Source: Pseudomonas fluorescens (GTDB lineage Bacteria > Pseudomonadota > Gammaproteobacteria > Pseudomonadales > Pseudomonadaceae). Taken from it: DNA of 64,000 bases. Below are positions 34,710 to 44,141 of this stretch, in pieces. The DNA lies in NCBI RefSeq assembly GCF_902498195.1, contig NZ_CABVIY010000004.1, positions 124,001-188,000 of the forward strand, given 5' to 3'. The notes beneath the pieces were generated by a model. It was given only the letters and a program-made list of their open reading frames with translations, had not been told where the DNA came from and did no database searches. Numbering within the stretch: position 1 is the first letter of the stretch; each line of letters begins with the position of its first letter. Made by a program: the position numbers and the translations under genes.

Positions 34710-36986
34710 TCAACGCTGGCCGGTGAACTCCGTCGTACTGACAGCACGTGGATGCCGGGACGAGAACAGCAAGCCTCCGGTAATCTGCCAGATCACCGCA
34801 AACGCGCCCACCAGGAACACGATGTCGCCGAAGGTGCGGACCCAGCGCAGGGTTTGCAGCAGGTCCTGCTGCATGAACGCTTCGCTGCGGGCGTACCACA
34901 AGCCCTGGCTGGCGCTGGCGTAGAACTGCAGGATGCCGATGGGCAACAGGCTGGTGACGATCATCAGCATCAGGCCGCCGTTGAGCCACCAGAAACCGGT
35001 GTTCATCAGGCGATCGTTGAACTGCAGGTTCGGCCGCAGGTAGCGCAGGATCAACAGGCAGAAGCCCAGCGCCAGCGAGCCGTACACCCCGAACAACGCC
35101 GCGTGCGCATGCAGTGGCGTGGTGTTCAGGCCCTGGATGTAATACAGCGAGATCGGCGGGTTGATCAGGAAGCCGAACACCCCGGCGCCGAGCATGTTCC
35201 AGAACGCGGTCGCGATGAAGAACTGCAACGGCCAGCGAATCCGCGCCATCCACGGCGCGCGCTCCTTGAGGCGCCAGTTTTCCCAGGCTTCGTAGCCCAG
35301 CAGGATCAGGGGCACTACTTCCAGGGCGCTGAAGGTGGCGCCCACGGCCATCACTGGCGTGGTGGTGCCGGCAAAGTAGATGTGGTGGAAGGTGCCGGGT
35401 ACGCCGCCGAGCATGAACAGCGAGGCCGACCCCAGGGTCGCGGTAGTGGCCAGGCGCTTGGAGACCAGTCCCATGCTGGTGAAGATGAACGCCAGGGCGG
35501 TGGTGGCGAACACTTCGAAGAAGCCCTCGACCCACAGATGCACCACCCACCAGCGCCAGTATTCCATGACCGACAGGTTGGTACGCTCGCCATAAAACAG
35601 GCCGGCGCCGTAGAACAGGCCGATGGCAATCACCGAGCAAGCCAGCAACGCCAGCAGGTTTTTATCGCCGGGCTGGCGCAGGGCAGGGACCATCGCGCGC
35701 AACATCAGCACCAGCCAGAACACGATCCCGGCGAACTTGGCGATTTGCCACAAGCGGCCCAGGTCGACGTATTCGTAGCCCTGGTGACCGAGCCAGAAGC
35801 TCCATTGCTGCGGCATCAGCTGGGCGATGGCGAGGAAGTTGCCGGCGTAGGAGCCGACGACCACCAGCACCAGCGCCCAGAACAGGATGTCAACGCCGAG
35901 CTTCTGCCATTTCGGGTCCTTGCCGCCGTTGATGAACGGCGCCAGGAACAACCCGGCCGCGAGGAACCCGGTGGCGATCCAGAACATCGCGCTCTGCAAA
36001 TGCCAGGTCCGGGTCAGCGAGTAGGGGAACCATTTCGACAGCGGCAGGCCGTAGAAATCCTGGCCCTCGACGGTGTAGTGCGCGGTCACGCCGCCCATCA
36101 ATACCTGGAAGCCGAACAACGCACCGACCAGCAGCAAGTATTTGCCCAAGGCCTTTTGCGACGGCGTGAGTTTGATCAGGCTCAGCGGGTCCTGGCCGGG
36201 AACCCTGGGCTCGCCTTCTTCGTGGTTGCGCAGGAATGCCCAGCCCCAGACCAGGAAACCGATACCGGCCAGCAACACGACAATGCTGACAATCGACCAG
36301 ACCATGTTCTCGGCGGTCGGCTGGTTGTCGATCAAGGGTTCGTGGGGCCAGTTGTTGGTAAAGGTCGCGGCCTGACCGTCGCGTTCGGTGGCGGCGGCCC
36401 AGGCGGTCCAGAAGAAAAAGTAGGTCATCTGCTGGCGCCGGGCGGCATCGGGCAGGGTGTTTTCTTTCATCGCAAAGCTTTCGCGGCTGCCATGCAGCGA
36501 TGCATCGTCGCCGAACAGCGCGTGGTAATACGCGGCGGTTTGCGCGATGGCCTGGACGCGACGTTCGCTGAGCACCAGCGTGCCGTTGACCAGGCGGTTG
36601 CCACGGTATTCGCGCTTGAGTTGATGGCGCAACAGGGCCTGCTGATCGTCATCGATGTCCGAATACGCCTTGGCGTAGTTTTGCTGCGCGGCCAGTTCCA
36701 GCCAGGCGAGCAGCTCGCGGTGCAGCCAGTCGGCGGTCCAGTCCGGTGCCTGGTAGGCGCCATGGCCCCAGATCGAGCCCAGCTGCATGCCGCCAATGCC
36801 CTGCCATGCGGTCTGGCCGTCGAGGATGTCGGTGGAGCGGAACAGGGTTTTGCCGTCGACGCTTTGCACTTGTTCGGGAATCGGCGGCGCCTGTCGGTAG
36901 ATCTCGCGACCGAACCAGCCCAGCAGGCAAAAGGTCACGCCGAGGACGCCGATCAGCGACCACCATAATTTGCGGTATTCACCCAT
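34710..36986 (-). CDS. norB: Quinol-dependent nitric oxide reductase (qNOR)
   Basis: Single-subunit membrane enzyme of 758 aa that reduces NO to N2O with quinol. It has an N-terminal periplasmic extension of about 200 residues without any CxxCH, then about 12-14 helices of a haem-copper-oxidase-like core. Family signatures are GTFHHIYFAG, HAHAALFGVYG and VHLWVEGFFEVFATT. No separate NorC cytochrome gene is near, which fits qNOR. It serves NO detoxification or denitrification. The ribosome site GAGGTG lies 4 bases before the ATG, right after a terminator-like hairpin. Confidence 0.93.
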   Translation of the reverse strand: MGEYRKLWWSLIGVLGVTFCLLGWFGREIYRQAPPIPEQVQSVDGKTLFRSTDILDGQTAWQGIGGMQLGSIWGHGAYQAPDWTADWLHRELLAWLELAAQQNYAKAYSDIDDDQQALLRHQLKREYRGNRLVNGTLVLSERRVQAIAQTAAYYHALFGDDASLHGSRESFAMKENTLPDAARRQQMTYFFFWTAWAAATERDGQAATFTNNWPHEPLIDNQPTAENMVWSIVSIVVLLAGIGFLVWGWAFLRNHEEGEPRVPGQDPLSLIKLTPSQKALGKYLLLVGALFGFQVLMGGVTAHYTVEGQDFYGLPLSKWFPYSLTRTWHLQSAMFWIATGFLAAGLFLAPFINGGKDPKWQKLGVDILFWALVLVVVGSYAGNFLAIAQLMPQQWSFWLGHQGYEYVDLGRLWQIAKFAGIVFWLVLMLRAMVPALRQPGDKNLLALLACSVIAIGLFYGAGLFYGERTNLSVMEYWRWWVVHLWVEGFFEVFATTALAFIFTSMGLVSKRLATTATLGSASLFMLGGVPGTFHHIYFAGTTTPVMAVGATFSALEVVPLILLGYEAWENWRLKERAPWMARIRWPLQFFIATAFWNMLGAGVFGFLINPPISLYYIQGLNTTPLHAHAALFGVYGSLALGFCLLILRYLRPNLQFNDRLMNTGFWWLNGGLMLMIVTSLLPIGILQFYASASQGLWYARSEAFMQQDLLQTLRWVRTFGDIVFLVGAFAVIWQITGGLLFSSRHPRAVSTTEFTGQR

Positions 36987-37002
36987 GGATCACCTCAATG
37001 TC

Positions 37003-37038
37003 AAAAAAAAAGCGCCCGCATAACGGGTATGCGGGCGC
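37003..37038 (-). terminator. Terminator-like hairpin inside the norB leader
   Basis: Perfect 11-bp stem, positions 37012-37022 and 37028-37038, with a 5-base loop and nine Us following leftward (37003-37011). Only 16 bases then remain to the norB ATG. Possible attenuator. Confidence 0.75.
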
Positions 37039-37040
37039 AG

Positions 37041-37077
37041 AAAACCCGGCCCTGTGATCGGGAAGAGTGGCCGGGGC
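37041..37077 (-). terminator. Second terminator-like hairpin in the norB leader
   Basis: CCCGGCC pairs with GGCCGGG at 37045-37076 across a 17-base interval, with four Us following leftward (37041-37044). Weaker than the 37003 hairpin. Confidence 0.5.
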
Positions 37078-37088
37078 GTTGCACGGGC

Positions 37089-37113
37089 GAATGATCGGTT
37101 GCCGCGATCATTC
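37089..37113. repeat. 9-bp inverted repeat upstream of norB
   Basis: GAATGATCG (37089-37097) and CGATCATTC (37105-37113) pair perfectly around 7 bases. Could be an operator or part of the leader structure. Confidence 0.6.
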
Positions 37114-37261
37114 ATGGGCGGGGAGGGAAGTGTTGCCGCCGTCCGAATGCATGGGATCCAATTTACGGTGCGGCCGGGATGGCGTCACTTGTACACAGGG
37201 TCAGCGCTTTCATGTATGGGTTTAAACGATTCATACACAGGTATGAAGAGAGAGGGCATTC

Positions 37262-37337
37262 GCAGGAGCTGCCGCAGGCTGCGATCTTTTGATTTTGATT
37301 TCGGGATCAAAAGATCGCAGCCTGCGGCAGCTCCTGC
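37262..37337. repeat. Long palindromic repeat, second family
   Basis: GCAGGAGCTGCCGCAGGCTG on the left and its complement on the right, about 32 bp of stem. Third copy of the family seen at 24274 and 27115. It follows the stop of the PAS-GGDEF-EAL gene. Confidence 0.88.
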
Positions 37338-37365
37338 CGGGGGGAATCTGGTCCTGCAAGAGTTG

Positions 37366-40300
37366 TTAGCGCAGCAGCTTCTGAAACTCCTCCACCGGCA
37401 ATGGCGCGCTGTGCAGATACCCTTGATAGAAGTGGCAGCCCAGCCCTTGCAGGAACTCCAGTTGCTCCGGCGTCTCCACGCCTTCGGCAATCACCTTCAA
37501 TTCCAGGCTGCGGGCCATGGCGACGATGGCGCGGATGATCTCGGCGTCGTTGGGGTCGGTGGTGGCGTCGCGAATGAACGACTGGTCGATTTTCAGGGTG
37601 TCGACCGGCAGGCGCTTGAGGTAGGTCAGTGAGGAGTACCCGGTGCCGAAGTCATCCATGGCGAAGCTCACGCCGAGCTTCTTCAGGCGCCGCATTTTGT
37701 TGATGGTGTCTTCCAGGTTCTGGATGACGATGCCTTCGGTGATCTCCAGTTTCAGCATGGTGCAGGGCAGGCCGTAGCGGGCGAGGCTGCCTTCGATGTG
37801 TTCGACGAAATCGTTCTGGCGGAATTGCCGCGGGCTGATGTTCACGCACAGGCTGAAATCGTGCGGGTCCACCAGGCCGTTGGCAATCAGTTGCCGGAAA
37901 GCCTTGCAGGCTTCGTCGACGATCCAGGTGCCGACCTCCAGGATCAACCCACTGTCCTCCAGCACCTTGATGAACTCGGCGGGCGATTGCGCGCCCAGTT
38001 CCGGGTGATTCCAGCGCACCAGCGCTTCGGCGCCGACGATGCGGTTATCCCGGGCATCGAGTTGCGGCTGGTAGTGCACGCGAAATTCGCCGCGGGAAAG
38101 CGCCAGGCGCAGATCGGTCTCCATGCGCAGGCGCTCGCTCGCGGCCTTTTGCATGGTGTTGTGGTACATCTGCGCGGTGTTGCGCCCCGAGTCCTTGGCC
38201 CGATACAGCGCGATGTCGGCGCGCTTGAGCAGGTCGGTCGGCGTGGAGCCGTGATCGGGAATCAGCGCAATGCCGATACTGGGTGTCACTTGCAGGCGCT
38301 GGCCGTCGAGGAACATGGGCTCGGACAGCAGTTCGCGCAACGTGTCGGCCAACTCGCTGACCTGCAGGCTGACATCGTTGCGCGACCCTTCGAGGCCGCT
38401 GAGCAGCACCACGAATTCGTCACCGCCCAGGCGCGCCACCGTGTCTTCCATGCGCACGCTGGCTTCCAGGCGCGCGGTGATGATTTTCAGCACCGTATCG
38501 CCCACCGGGTGGCCGAGCGAATCGTTGATGTGCTTGAAGTGGTCGAGGTCGAGAAACATCAGCGCGCCGCGCAGGTTATGGCGCTTGAGCAGGGCAATCT
38601 GCTGGCTCAGGCGGTCCATCAGCAGGGCGCGGTTGGGCAGGTTGGTCAGCGGGTCGTGGTAGGCCAGGTGGCGGATCTGTGCCTCGGCGTTTTTCAGCAG
38701 GCTGACGTCCCGCGCGGTCAGTAGCAGGCAGGCGGTTTCATTGAGGGTAATCGGTTCCACCGAGACCTCGACGGTCAGCAACTCGCCGCGCTTGTTGCGC
38801 CCGAGCATTTCCCGGTGGTGCACCCGGCCCTTGATCTGCAGTTCAGCCAGCAACGCCGAGCGTTGCTTCTCTTCGGCCCAGATTCCGACCTGGTACACCG
38901 TGCGGCCGATCACTTCATCGGCCCGGTAACCCGTGAGGCGGCAGAAGCCGTCGTTGACCTCCAGGTAGCGCCCGGTGTCCCGTTCGGTGATGGTGATGGC
39001 GTCGGGGCTGGAGTGGAACGCCTTGGCGAACTTCTCTTCGCTGGCCTTGAGGGCGGCTTCCGAGCGTTGCTGCTGGGTGATGTCGCGCAAGGTGGTGACG
39101 ATGCACGGCTGGTCGCCGACGCTGATCTGCCGGCTGGAAATCACGCAGGTCAGCAATTGCCCGTCCTTGTGTTCGACCAGGATCGCCACGTTGTTCAGCG
39201 ATTGTTCGCGGATCACCTGTTCGATGCGTTGCAGGCTTTTCGCCGAGGCGTCCCACAGGCCGATTTCGTCGGCGCTGCGCCCGATCACGTCGGCGGCGGT
39301 CCAGCCGAAGGTCTGGGTGAAGCTGGAGTTGATCTCGATGAACTGCCCGGTGTTCTGGTCGGTCACGCAGATCGGGTCCGGGCTGACCTGGAACAAGGTG
39401 GCGAATTTTTCCTCGGAAGCCACCAGCCGCTGTTCGCGCTCGACCTGTTCGGTGATGTCGAGGAGGGTGCCGGCCATGCGCAGGGGCAGGCCGTTATCAT
39501 CGCGATAAAGCCGGGCACGGCTCTCCAGGTAGCGCGAGCTGCCGTCCGGCAATTGCACGCGGTAAGTCAGCTGATAGTTGCCCGCCGGCCCTTCGCGCAG
39601 GCTGCGGTAGGCATCGCGCATGGAGTTGCGTTCTTCATCGGGCACGCCTTCGAAAAACTCATCGAAGGATTCATGGAACGGTTTGGCCTCCATGCCGTGC
39701 AACTGGGCCGCGCGGGCCGAGCCGTAGAGCATGCCGCTGGGAATGTGCCAGTCCCAGGTGCCCAGTTGCGCCGAATCCAGCGCCAGGTCGAGGCGTTCCT
39801 GACTGTCCTTGAGCGCGTGCTCGGCGGCTTTGCGCTCGGTGGTGTCGAGGAAGGTGCTCAGCAGGTAGGGCTGGCCTTCGAGTTCAACCTTTTGCGCACT
39901 GAGAATGCCGTCGTGGATCTGCCCGTTGCTGGCGCGAAATTGCACCTCCATGCTGGTCAATTCGCCTTTGGCCTTGGTGGCCTTGACCAGTTCGGCCCGT
40001 TGTTCGGGGTGTACCCACAGGTCCAGTTCCAGGGTGGTGCGACCGATCGCGTCCTGCACCGGCCAGCCGAACAGGCTTTCGAAATACTGGTTGGCCTCGG
40101 TGATCAGGCCGTCATCCTGACGGGTCAGCAGGACCATGTTCGGGCACAGGTGAAACAGCGTGGCGAAGCGCTTTTCCGAGCTGCTCAAGGCCTGTTCGCG
40201 CTGGCGCTGGTGGGTGATTTCGCGGATCACGCCGATCATCCGGGGTCGACCGTGCTTGTCCGGCAGCAGGCTGCCACTGATTTCCAGCCAATGCAGGCTG

Positions 40301-40644
40301 CCATCGGGCCAGCGGATGCGGTGGTGCATGGCGTGTTCCAGCGGCGCGCCGGCGATCACCGCGTGGAAGGCACGAACGGTTTTCGCCCGGTCTTCCGGGG
40401 GCAGCAAGTCGAGGTATTCCAGGTCGGCCGGCAGCGGTTGCCGTGGATCGAAGCCGAACAGCGCCTGCGTACCCCGCGACCAACTGATTTGCCCGCGCTC
40501 GATATCCCAATACCAGGCGCCCAGGCGCGCGCCGTTGAGGGCGGCCAGCAATTGCGGGGCACTCTCCCAGCTCTGCTCTGAACGTTTGGGGTCAAGTGCC
40601 TGGATGCGCGGCATTGGCGGAATACGGTCAACAGATTTCGGCAT
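37366..40644 (-). CDS. PAS-GGDEF-EAL cyclic-di-GMP signalling protein
   Basis: About 1092 aa. Roughly five PAS-type sensor modules occupy residues 30-650. A diguanylate cyclase follows with an intact GGDEF (RLGGDEFVVLL) and an inhibitory-site RxxD (RMED) five residues upstream. The C-terminal phosphodiesterase is also intact in key motifs (AEALVRW, LEITEG, DDFGTGYSSL, KIDQSF, AEGVE). Both activities seem possible. No transmembrane helix seen, so it is probably cytosolic. The start ATG 40644 has AAGG 7 bases upstream. A LysR gene lies 66 bases upstream in the same direction. Confidence 0.9.
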   Translation of the reverse strand: MPKSVDRIPPMPRIQALDPKRSEQSWESAPQLLAALNGARLGAWYWDIERGQISWSRGTQALFGFDPRQPLPADLEYLDLLPPEDRAKTVRAFHAVIAGAPLEHAMHHRIRWPDGSLHWLEISGSLLPDKHGRPRMIGVIREITHQRQREQALSSSEKRFATLFHLCPNMVLLTRQDDGLITEANQYFESLFGWPVQDAIGRTTLELDLWVHPEQRAELVKATKAKGELTSMEVQFRASNGQIHDGILSAQKVELEGQPYLLSTFLDTTERKAAEHALKDSQERLDLALDSAQLGTWDWHIPSGMLYGSARAAQLHGMEAKPFHESFDEFFEGVPDEERNSMRDAYRSLREGPAGNYQLTYRVQLPDGSSRYLESRARLYRDDNGLPLRMAGTLLDITEQVEREQRLVASEEKFATLFQVSPDPICVTDQNTGQFIEINSSFTQTFGWTAADVIGRSADEIGLWDASAKSLQRIEQVIREQSLNNVAILVEHKDGQLLTCVISSRQISVGDQPCIVTTLRDITQQQRSEAALKASEEKFAKAFHSSPDAITITERDTGRYLEVNDGFCRLTGYRADEVIGRTVYQVGIWAEEKQRSALLAELQIKGRVHHREMLGRNKRGELLTVEVSVEPITLNETACLLLTARDVSLLKNAEAQIRHLAYHDPLTNLPNRALLMDRLSQQIALLKRHNLRGALMFLDLDHFKHINDSLGHPVGDTVLKIITARLEASVRMEDTVARLGGDEFVVLLSGLEGSRNDVSLQVSELADTLRELLSEPMFLDGQRLQVTPSIGIALIPDHGSTPTDLLKRADIALYRAKDSGRNTAQMYHNTMQKAASERLRMETDLRLALSRGEFRVHYQPQLDARDNRIVGAEALVRWNHPELGAQSPAEFIKVLEDSGLILEVGTWIVDEACKAFRQLIANGLVDPHDFSLCVNISPRQFRQNDFVEHIEGSLARYGLPCTMLKLEITEGIVIQNLEDTINKMRRLKKLGVSFAMDDFGTGYSSLTYLKRLPVDTLKIDQSFIRDATTDPNDAEIIRAIVAMARSLELKVIAEGVETPEQLEFLQGLGCHFYQGYLHSAPLPVEEFQKLLR

Positions 40645-40710
40645 TGGCAAGCCTTAGACTGAGTTAAGCGTTTGGCGCAGGGTTTCGCGGCTCTATAGGA
40701 GTAGCACAAG

Positions 40711-41601
40711 TTAGCCTTGAGTCCCTGGCAGATCGATCTGGGCATCCAGCAAGGCCATGAAAGCCCGTGCTGCATTCGACAGCGTCCGTTCCGTGTGCAG
40801 GATATAGCCTAGCTGGCGGGACAGTTGTATGCCCGGCAGAGGTATTCGCGCAACTTGTTCATCCAGCATGGTGCGCGGCAAGACACTCCAGGCCAGGCCA
40901 ATGGACACCATCATCTTGATGGTTTCCAGGTAATTGGTGCTCATGGCGATGTTCGGCGTCAGGCCCTGGGCCTCGAACAGGCGCTGGACGATATGGTGGG
41001 TGAAGGTGTTGCCGCCGGGAAACACCGCCGGATGCCGGGCGATGTCCGCCAGGCTGACCTTGCCGTTGTTGATCAGTGAATGCTCCGGGGCGACCACGAA
41101 GTCCAGCGGGTCATCCCACACTGGCGTGGCCTTGACCAGCGCGTGGGGCTCGGGCGCCAGAGTAATGACCGCCAGTTCCGCGCGGCCGTGGAGGATTTCC
41201 TCGTAGGCCACTTCCGAGTCGAGAAACTGGATGTCCAGCGCGACGTCGGGGTAGCGCCGGGTGAACTCCCTTAATAAAGGCGGCAAGCGGTGCAGGCCGA
41301 TGTGGTGACTGGTGGCCAGGGTCAGACGACCGGTCACCTCGCCAGTGAGGTTGGTCAGGGCGCGGCGCGTATCATCAAGGACGTTCAATATCTGGTAGGC
41401 ACGCGGCAGCAGGGCGCGGCCCGCCTCGGTCAGGCCGACTTCACGGCCCAGCCGATCGAACAATCTTACTTTAAGTTGTTGCTCCAGCCCGGCGATGCGT
41501 TTGCTGATGGCGGGTTGGGTCAGATGCAGTCGCTCGCCGGCGCCGGAGAAGCTTCCGGTCTCGGCGATGGCAATAAAGGCATTGAGATTGGCCAGGTCCA
41601 T
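40711..41601 (-). CDS. LysR-family regulator, divergent from leuC
   Basis: 296 aa. The N-terminal winged helix covers residues 1-60 (LNAFIAIAETGSFSGAGERL, LTQPAISKRIAGLEQQL), followed by a periplasmic-binding-like effector domain. It is transcribed away from leuC; in P. aeruginosa I remember a LysR gene in the same place (PA3122). It could regulate leuCD or itself. ATG 41601 is taken because the family begins MDLANLNAF; the longer ORF reading adds MLWITNWNTS. Effector unknown. Confidence 0.88.
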   Translation of the reverse strand: MDLANLNAFIAIAETGSFSGAGERLHLTQPAISKRIAGLEQQLKVRLFDRLGREVGLTEAGRALLPRAYQILNVLDDTRRALTNLTGEVTGRLTLATSHHIGLHRLPPLLREFTRRYPDVALDIQFLDSEVAYEEILHGRAELAVITLAPEPHALVKATPVWDDPLDFVVAPEHSLINNGKVSLADIARHPAVFPGGNTFTHHIVQRLFEAQGLTPNIAMSTNYLETIKMMVSIGLAWSVLPRTMLDEQVARIPLPGIQLSRQLGYILHTERTLSNAARAFMALLDAQIDLPGTQG

Positions 41602-41908
41602 GGAAGTATTCCAGTTGGTTATCCAAAGCATAAAAAATATGAATTTGAGTTATTTAATGTAACCCCATAGGATCAGCCTCACAAGCCAAAGGGTTATTGA
41701 AGTTCTCAAGGCCCAAGAGGTTTGTGTGGCGTGTTTGGTAGTTCAAATTCGGATGCCGGAAGTCCATAGCCAAGGCGCTGCGACGAGTCATAGCTTGCTA
41801 TGGGGAGGAGCAGCAACGCAGGATGTGGGCTTCAGGCGCCGAAGTTGAGCTACCAAACACGCTACACAGACCTCTCTGGCATAGAAAAGCTGATGAGGAA
41901 ACCGTCTG
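41602..41908. promoter_or_regulatory. LysR/leuC intergenic region
   Basis: 307 bases. The A/T-rich half next to the LysR gene (41602-41700) probably carries both promoters. The half next to leuC is taken up by a 170-nt inverted repeat. GAGGA sits 9 bases before the leuC ATG. No other gene. Confidence 0.6.
41711..41880 (+). repeat. 170-nt centred inverted repeat upstream of leuC
   Basis: The outer 40 bases of each end (41711-41750 and 41841-41880) pair at 37 of 40 positions as plus-strand RNA, three of them G-U. The middle is looser, and the apex is CATAG-CTTG-CTATG at 41789-41802, exactly at the centre. It could be a structured leader of leuC or a palindromic mobile element. Confidence 0.7.
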
Positions 41909-43327
41909 ATGGCCGGCAAAACGCTCTACGACAAGCTCTGGGATTCGCATTTGGTCAAGCAGCGCGACGATGGCTCTGCGCTGATCTACATCGATCGTCA
42001 CATCATCCACGAAGTGACGTCGCCGCAGGCCTTTGAAGGTCTGCGCCTGGCCGGGCGCAAGCCATGGCGCATCGATGCCAATATCGCGACCCCGGACCAC
42101 AACGTACCGACCACCCCGGAGCGCAAGGGCGGCATCGAAGCCATCGCCGACCAGGTCTCGCGTTTGCAGGTCCAGACCCTCGACGATAACTGTGATGAAT
42201 ACGGCATCACCGAATTCAAGATGAATGACGTGCGCCAAGGCATCGTTCACGTCATCGGCCCGGAGCAGGGCGCGACCTTGCCGGGCATGACCGTGGTCTG
42301 CGGCGACTCCCATACCTCGACCCACGGCGCGTTCGGTGCCCTGGCCCACGGTATCGGCACTTCCGAGGTCGAGCACGTGCTCGCCACCCAGTGCCTGGTC
42401 GCCAAGAAAATGAAGAATATGTTGGTGTCGGTCGAAGGCAAACTGCCGTTCGGCGTGACCGCCAAGGACATCGTGCTCGCCGTGATCGGCAAGATCGGCA
42501 CCGCCGGCGGTAACGGCCACGCCATCGAATTCGCTGGCAGCGCGATTCGCGACCTGTCCGTCGAAGGCCGCATGACCATCTGCAACATGTCCATCGAGGC
42601 CGGCGCTCGCGTAGGCCTGGTGGCGGCTGACGAAAAAACTGTGGCCTACGTGAAGGGCCGTCCATTCGCGCCGAAAGGCGCGGAATGGGATCTGGCCGTC
42701 GAAGCCTGGAAAGACCTGGTGTCCGACGCCGACGCGAAGTTCGACACCCTCGTCGAGCTCGACGCCACCCAGATCAAGCCGCAAGTCAGCTGGGGCACTT
42801 CGCCCGAGATGGTGCTGGCGGTTGACCAGAACGTACCGGATCCGGCCAAGGAAATGGACCTGGTCAAGCGTGGCTCCATCGAGCGCGCCTTGAAGTACAT
42901 GGGGTTGACCGCCAATCAGGCGATTACCGACATTCAGCTGGACCGCGTGTTCATCGGTTCCTGCACCAACTCGCGGATCGAAGACCTGCGTGCGGCGGCG
43001 GTGATCGCCAAGGGCCGCAAAGTGGCCTCGACCATCAAGCAGGCCATCGTGGTGCCGGGCTCGGGCCTGGTGAAGGCGCAGGCCGAATCGGAAGGCCTGG
43101 ACAAGATTTTCCTCGAAGCCGGTTTTGAATGGCGCGAGCCAGGCTGCTCGATGTGCCTGGCGATGAACCCGGACCGTCTGGAGTCGGGCGAGCATTGCGC
43201 GTCCACCTCGAACCGTAACTTCGAAGGCCGTCAGGGCGCCGGTGGTCGTACCCACCTGGTCAGCCCGGCCATGGCCGCGGCCGCCGCGGTGAACGGTCGT
43301 TTCGTCGACGTCCGTGAATTGATCTAA
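41909..43327 (+). CDS. leuC: 3-isopropylmalate dehydratase large subunit
   Basis: 472 aa; the [4Fe-4S] aconitase-like subunit of leucine biosynthesis. Iron-sulfur ligands are visible in [12 protein letters not shown] (near 348) and [11 protein letters not shown] (near 410). [16 protein letters not shown] is the standard start. It isomerises 2- to 3-isopropylmalate with LeuD, whose gene starts 11 bases later. Confidence 0.97.
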   Translation: MAGKTLYDKLWDSHLVKQRDDGSALIYIDRHIIHEVTSPQAFEGLRLAGRKPWRIDANIATPDHNVPTTPERKGGIEAIADQVSRLQVQTLDDNCDEYGITEFKMNDVRQGIVHVIGPEQGATLPGMTVVCGDSHTSTHGAFGALAHGIGTSEVEHVLATQCLVAKKMKNMLVSVEGKLPFGVTAKDIVLAVIGKIGTAGGNGHAIEFAGSAIRDLSVEGRMTICNMSIEAGARVGLVAADEKTVAYVKGRPFAPKGAEWDLAVEAWKDLVSDADAKFDTLVELDATQIKPQVSWGTSPEMVLAVDQNVPDPAKEMDLVKRGSIERALKYMGLTANQAITDIQLDRVFIGSCTNSRIEDLRAAAVIAKGRKVASTIKQAIVVPGSGLVKAQAESEGLDKIFLEAGFEWREPGCSMCLAMNPDRLESGEHCASTSNRNFEGRQGAGGRTHLVSPAMAAAAAVNGRFVDVRELI

Positions 43328-43338
43328 AGGAGCGCAGC

Positions 43339-43983
43339 ATGAAAGCTTTTACCCAGCACACTGGACTTGTCGCGCCTCTGGATCGTGCCAACGTCGACAC
43401 CGACCAGATCATCCCGAAGCAGTTCTTGAAGTCGATCAAGCGCACCGGTTTCGGTCCGAACCTGTTCGACGAGTGGCGCTACCTGGATGTCGGGCAGCCG
43501 TACCAGGACAACTCCAAGCGCCCGCTGAACAAGGATTTCGTGCTCAACGCCGAGCGTTACCAGGGCGCCAGCGTGCTGCTGGCCCGGGAGAACTTCGGTT
43601 GCGGCTCCAGCCGCGAGCACGCGCCATGGGCATTGGAAGAGTACGGGTTCCGCAGCATCATCGCGCCGAGCTACGCCGACATCTTCTTCAACAACAGCTT
43701 CAAGAACGGCTTGCTGCCGATCATCCTGAGCGATGCCGAAGTCGATGAGCTGTTCCAGCAGGTCGAGGCCGATCCGGGCTATCAGTTGCAGATCGATCTG
43801 CAAGCTCAGACCGTGACCCGTCCGGACGGCAAAGTCTTGAGCTTTGAAATCGATGCGTTCCGCAAGCACTGCCTGCTCAATGGCCTGGACGATATCGGCC
43901 TGACCTTGCAGGACGGCGATGCGATCGCGGCGTTCGAAGCCAAACACCGGGCGAGCCAGCCGTGGTTGTTTCGCGACGCGTGA
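43339..43983 (+). CDS. leuD: 3-isopropylmalate dehydratase small subunit
   Basis: 214 aa swivel subunit. The signature [16 protein letters not shown] is near residue 77, and the N-terminal [20 protein letters not shown] is typical. AAAGGAGCG stands before the ATG. It forms the active dehydratase with LeuC. A REP doublet and a methyltransferase gene lie before leuB. Confidence 0.97.
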   Translation: MKAFTQHTGLVAPLDRANVDTDQIIPKQFLKSIKRTGFGPNLFDEWRYLDVGQPYQDNSKRPLNKDFVLNAERYQGASVLLARENFGCGSSREHAPWALEEYGFRSIIAPSYADIFFNNSFKNGLLPIILSDAEVDELFQQVEADPGYQLQIDLQAQTVTRPDGKVLSFEIDAFRKHCLLNGLDDIGLTLQDGDAIAAFEAKHRASQPWLFRDA

Positions 43984-44016
43984 TTGATCCGGCATCGATG
44001 TAGGCAGGGCCGGCCC

Positions 44017-44093
44017 CTTCGCGAGCAAGCCCGCTCCCACATTGGCTGTACGGCGCTTACAAAACCCCTGTGGGAGCGGGCTTGCTCGCGAAG
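44017..44093. repeat. REP doublet
   Basis: Inverted copies 44017-44043 and 44070-44093 of the GCGAGCAAGCCCGCTCCCAC type. It splits the leuCD part from the methyltransferase-leuB part. Confidence 0.9.
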
Positions 44094-44141
44094 ACGGCAG
44101 CACAGACACCGCAAGACCAAACCCCAAAAAGGAAGTCCCTC

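Larger units (their letters stand above)
36987..37365. promoter_or_regulatory. norB leader and intergenic region
   Basis: 379 noncoding bases. In the leftward direction they hold a palindromic repeat (37262-37337), an inverted repeat at 37089-37113, a terminator-like hairpin at 37041-37077, and a second one at 37003-37038 that directly precedes the norB ribosome site. I found no clear ANR/FNR-type TTGAT-N4-ATCAA. The promoter must lie upstream of these hairpins. Confidence 0.6.

Noticed and set aside
34752..36968. 738-aa antisense ORF opposite norB
   Set aside because: GC-rich codon bias opens long reverse frames; composition is Gln/Arg/His/Ala-rich, no motif, and norB is convincingly coding.
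38815..40581. 588-aa ORF opposite the PAS-GGDEF-EAL gene
   Set aside because: Low-complexity Val/Gly/Gln-rich translation typical of a reverse shadow.
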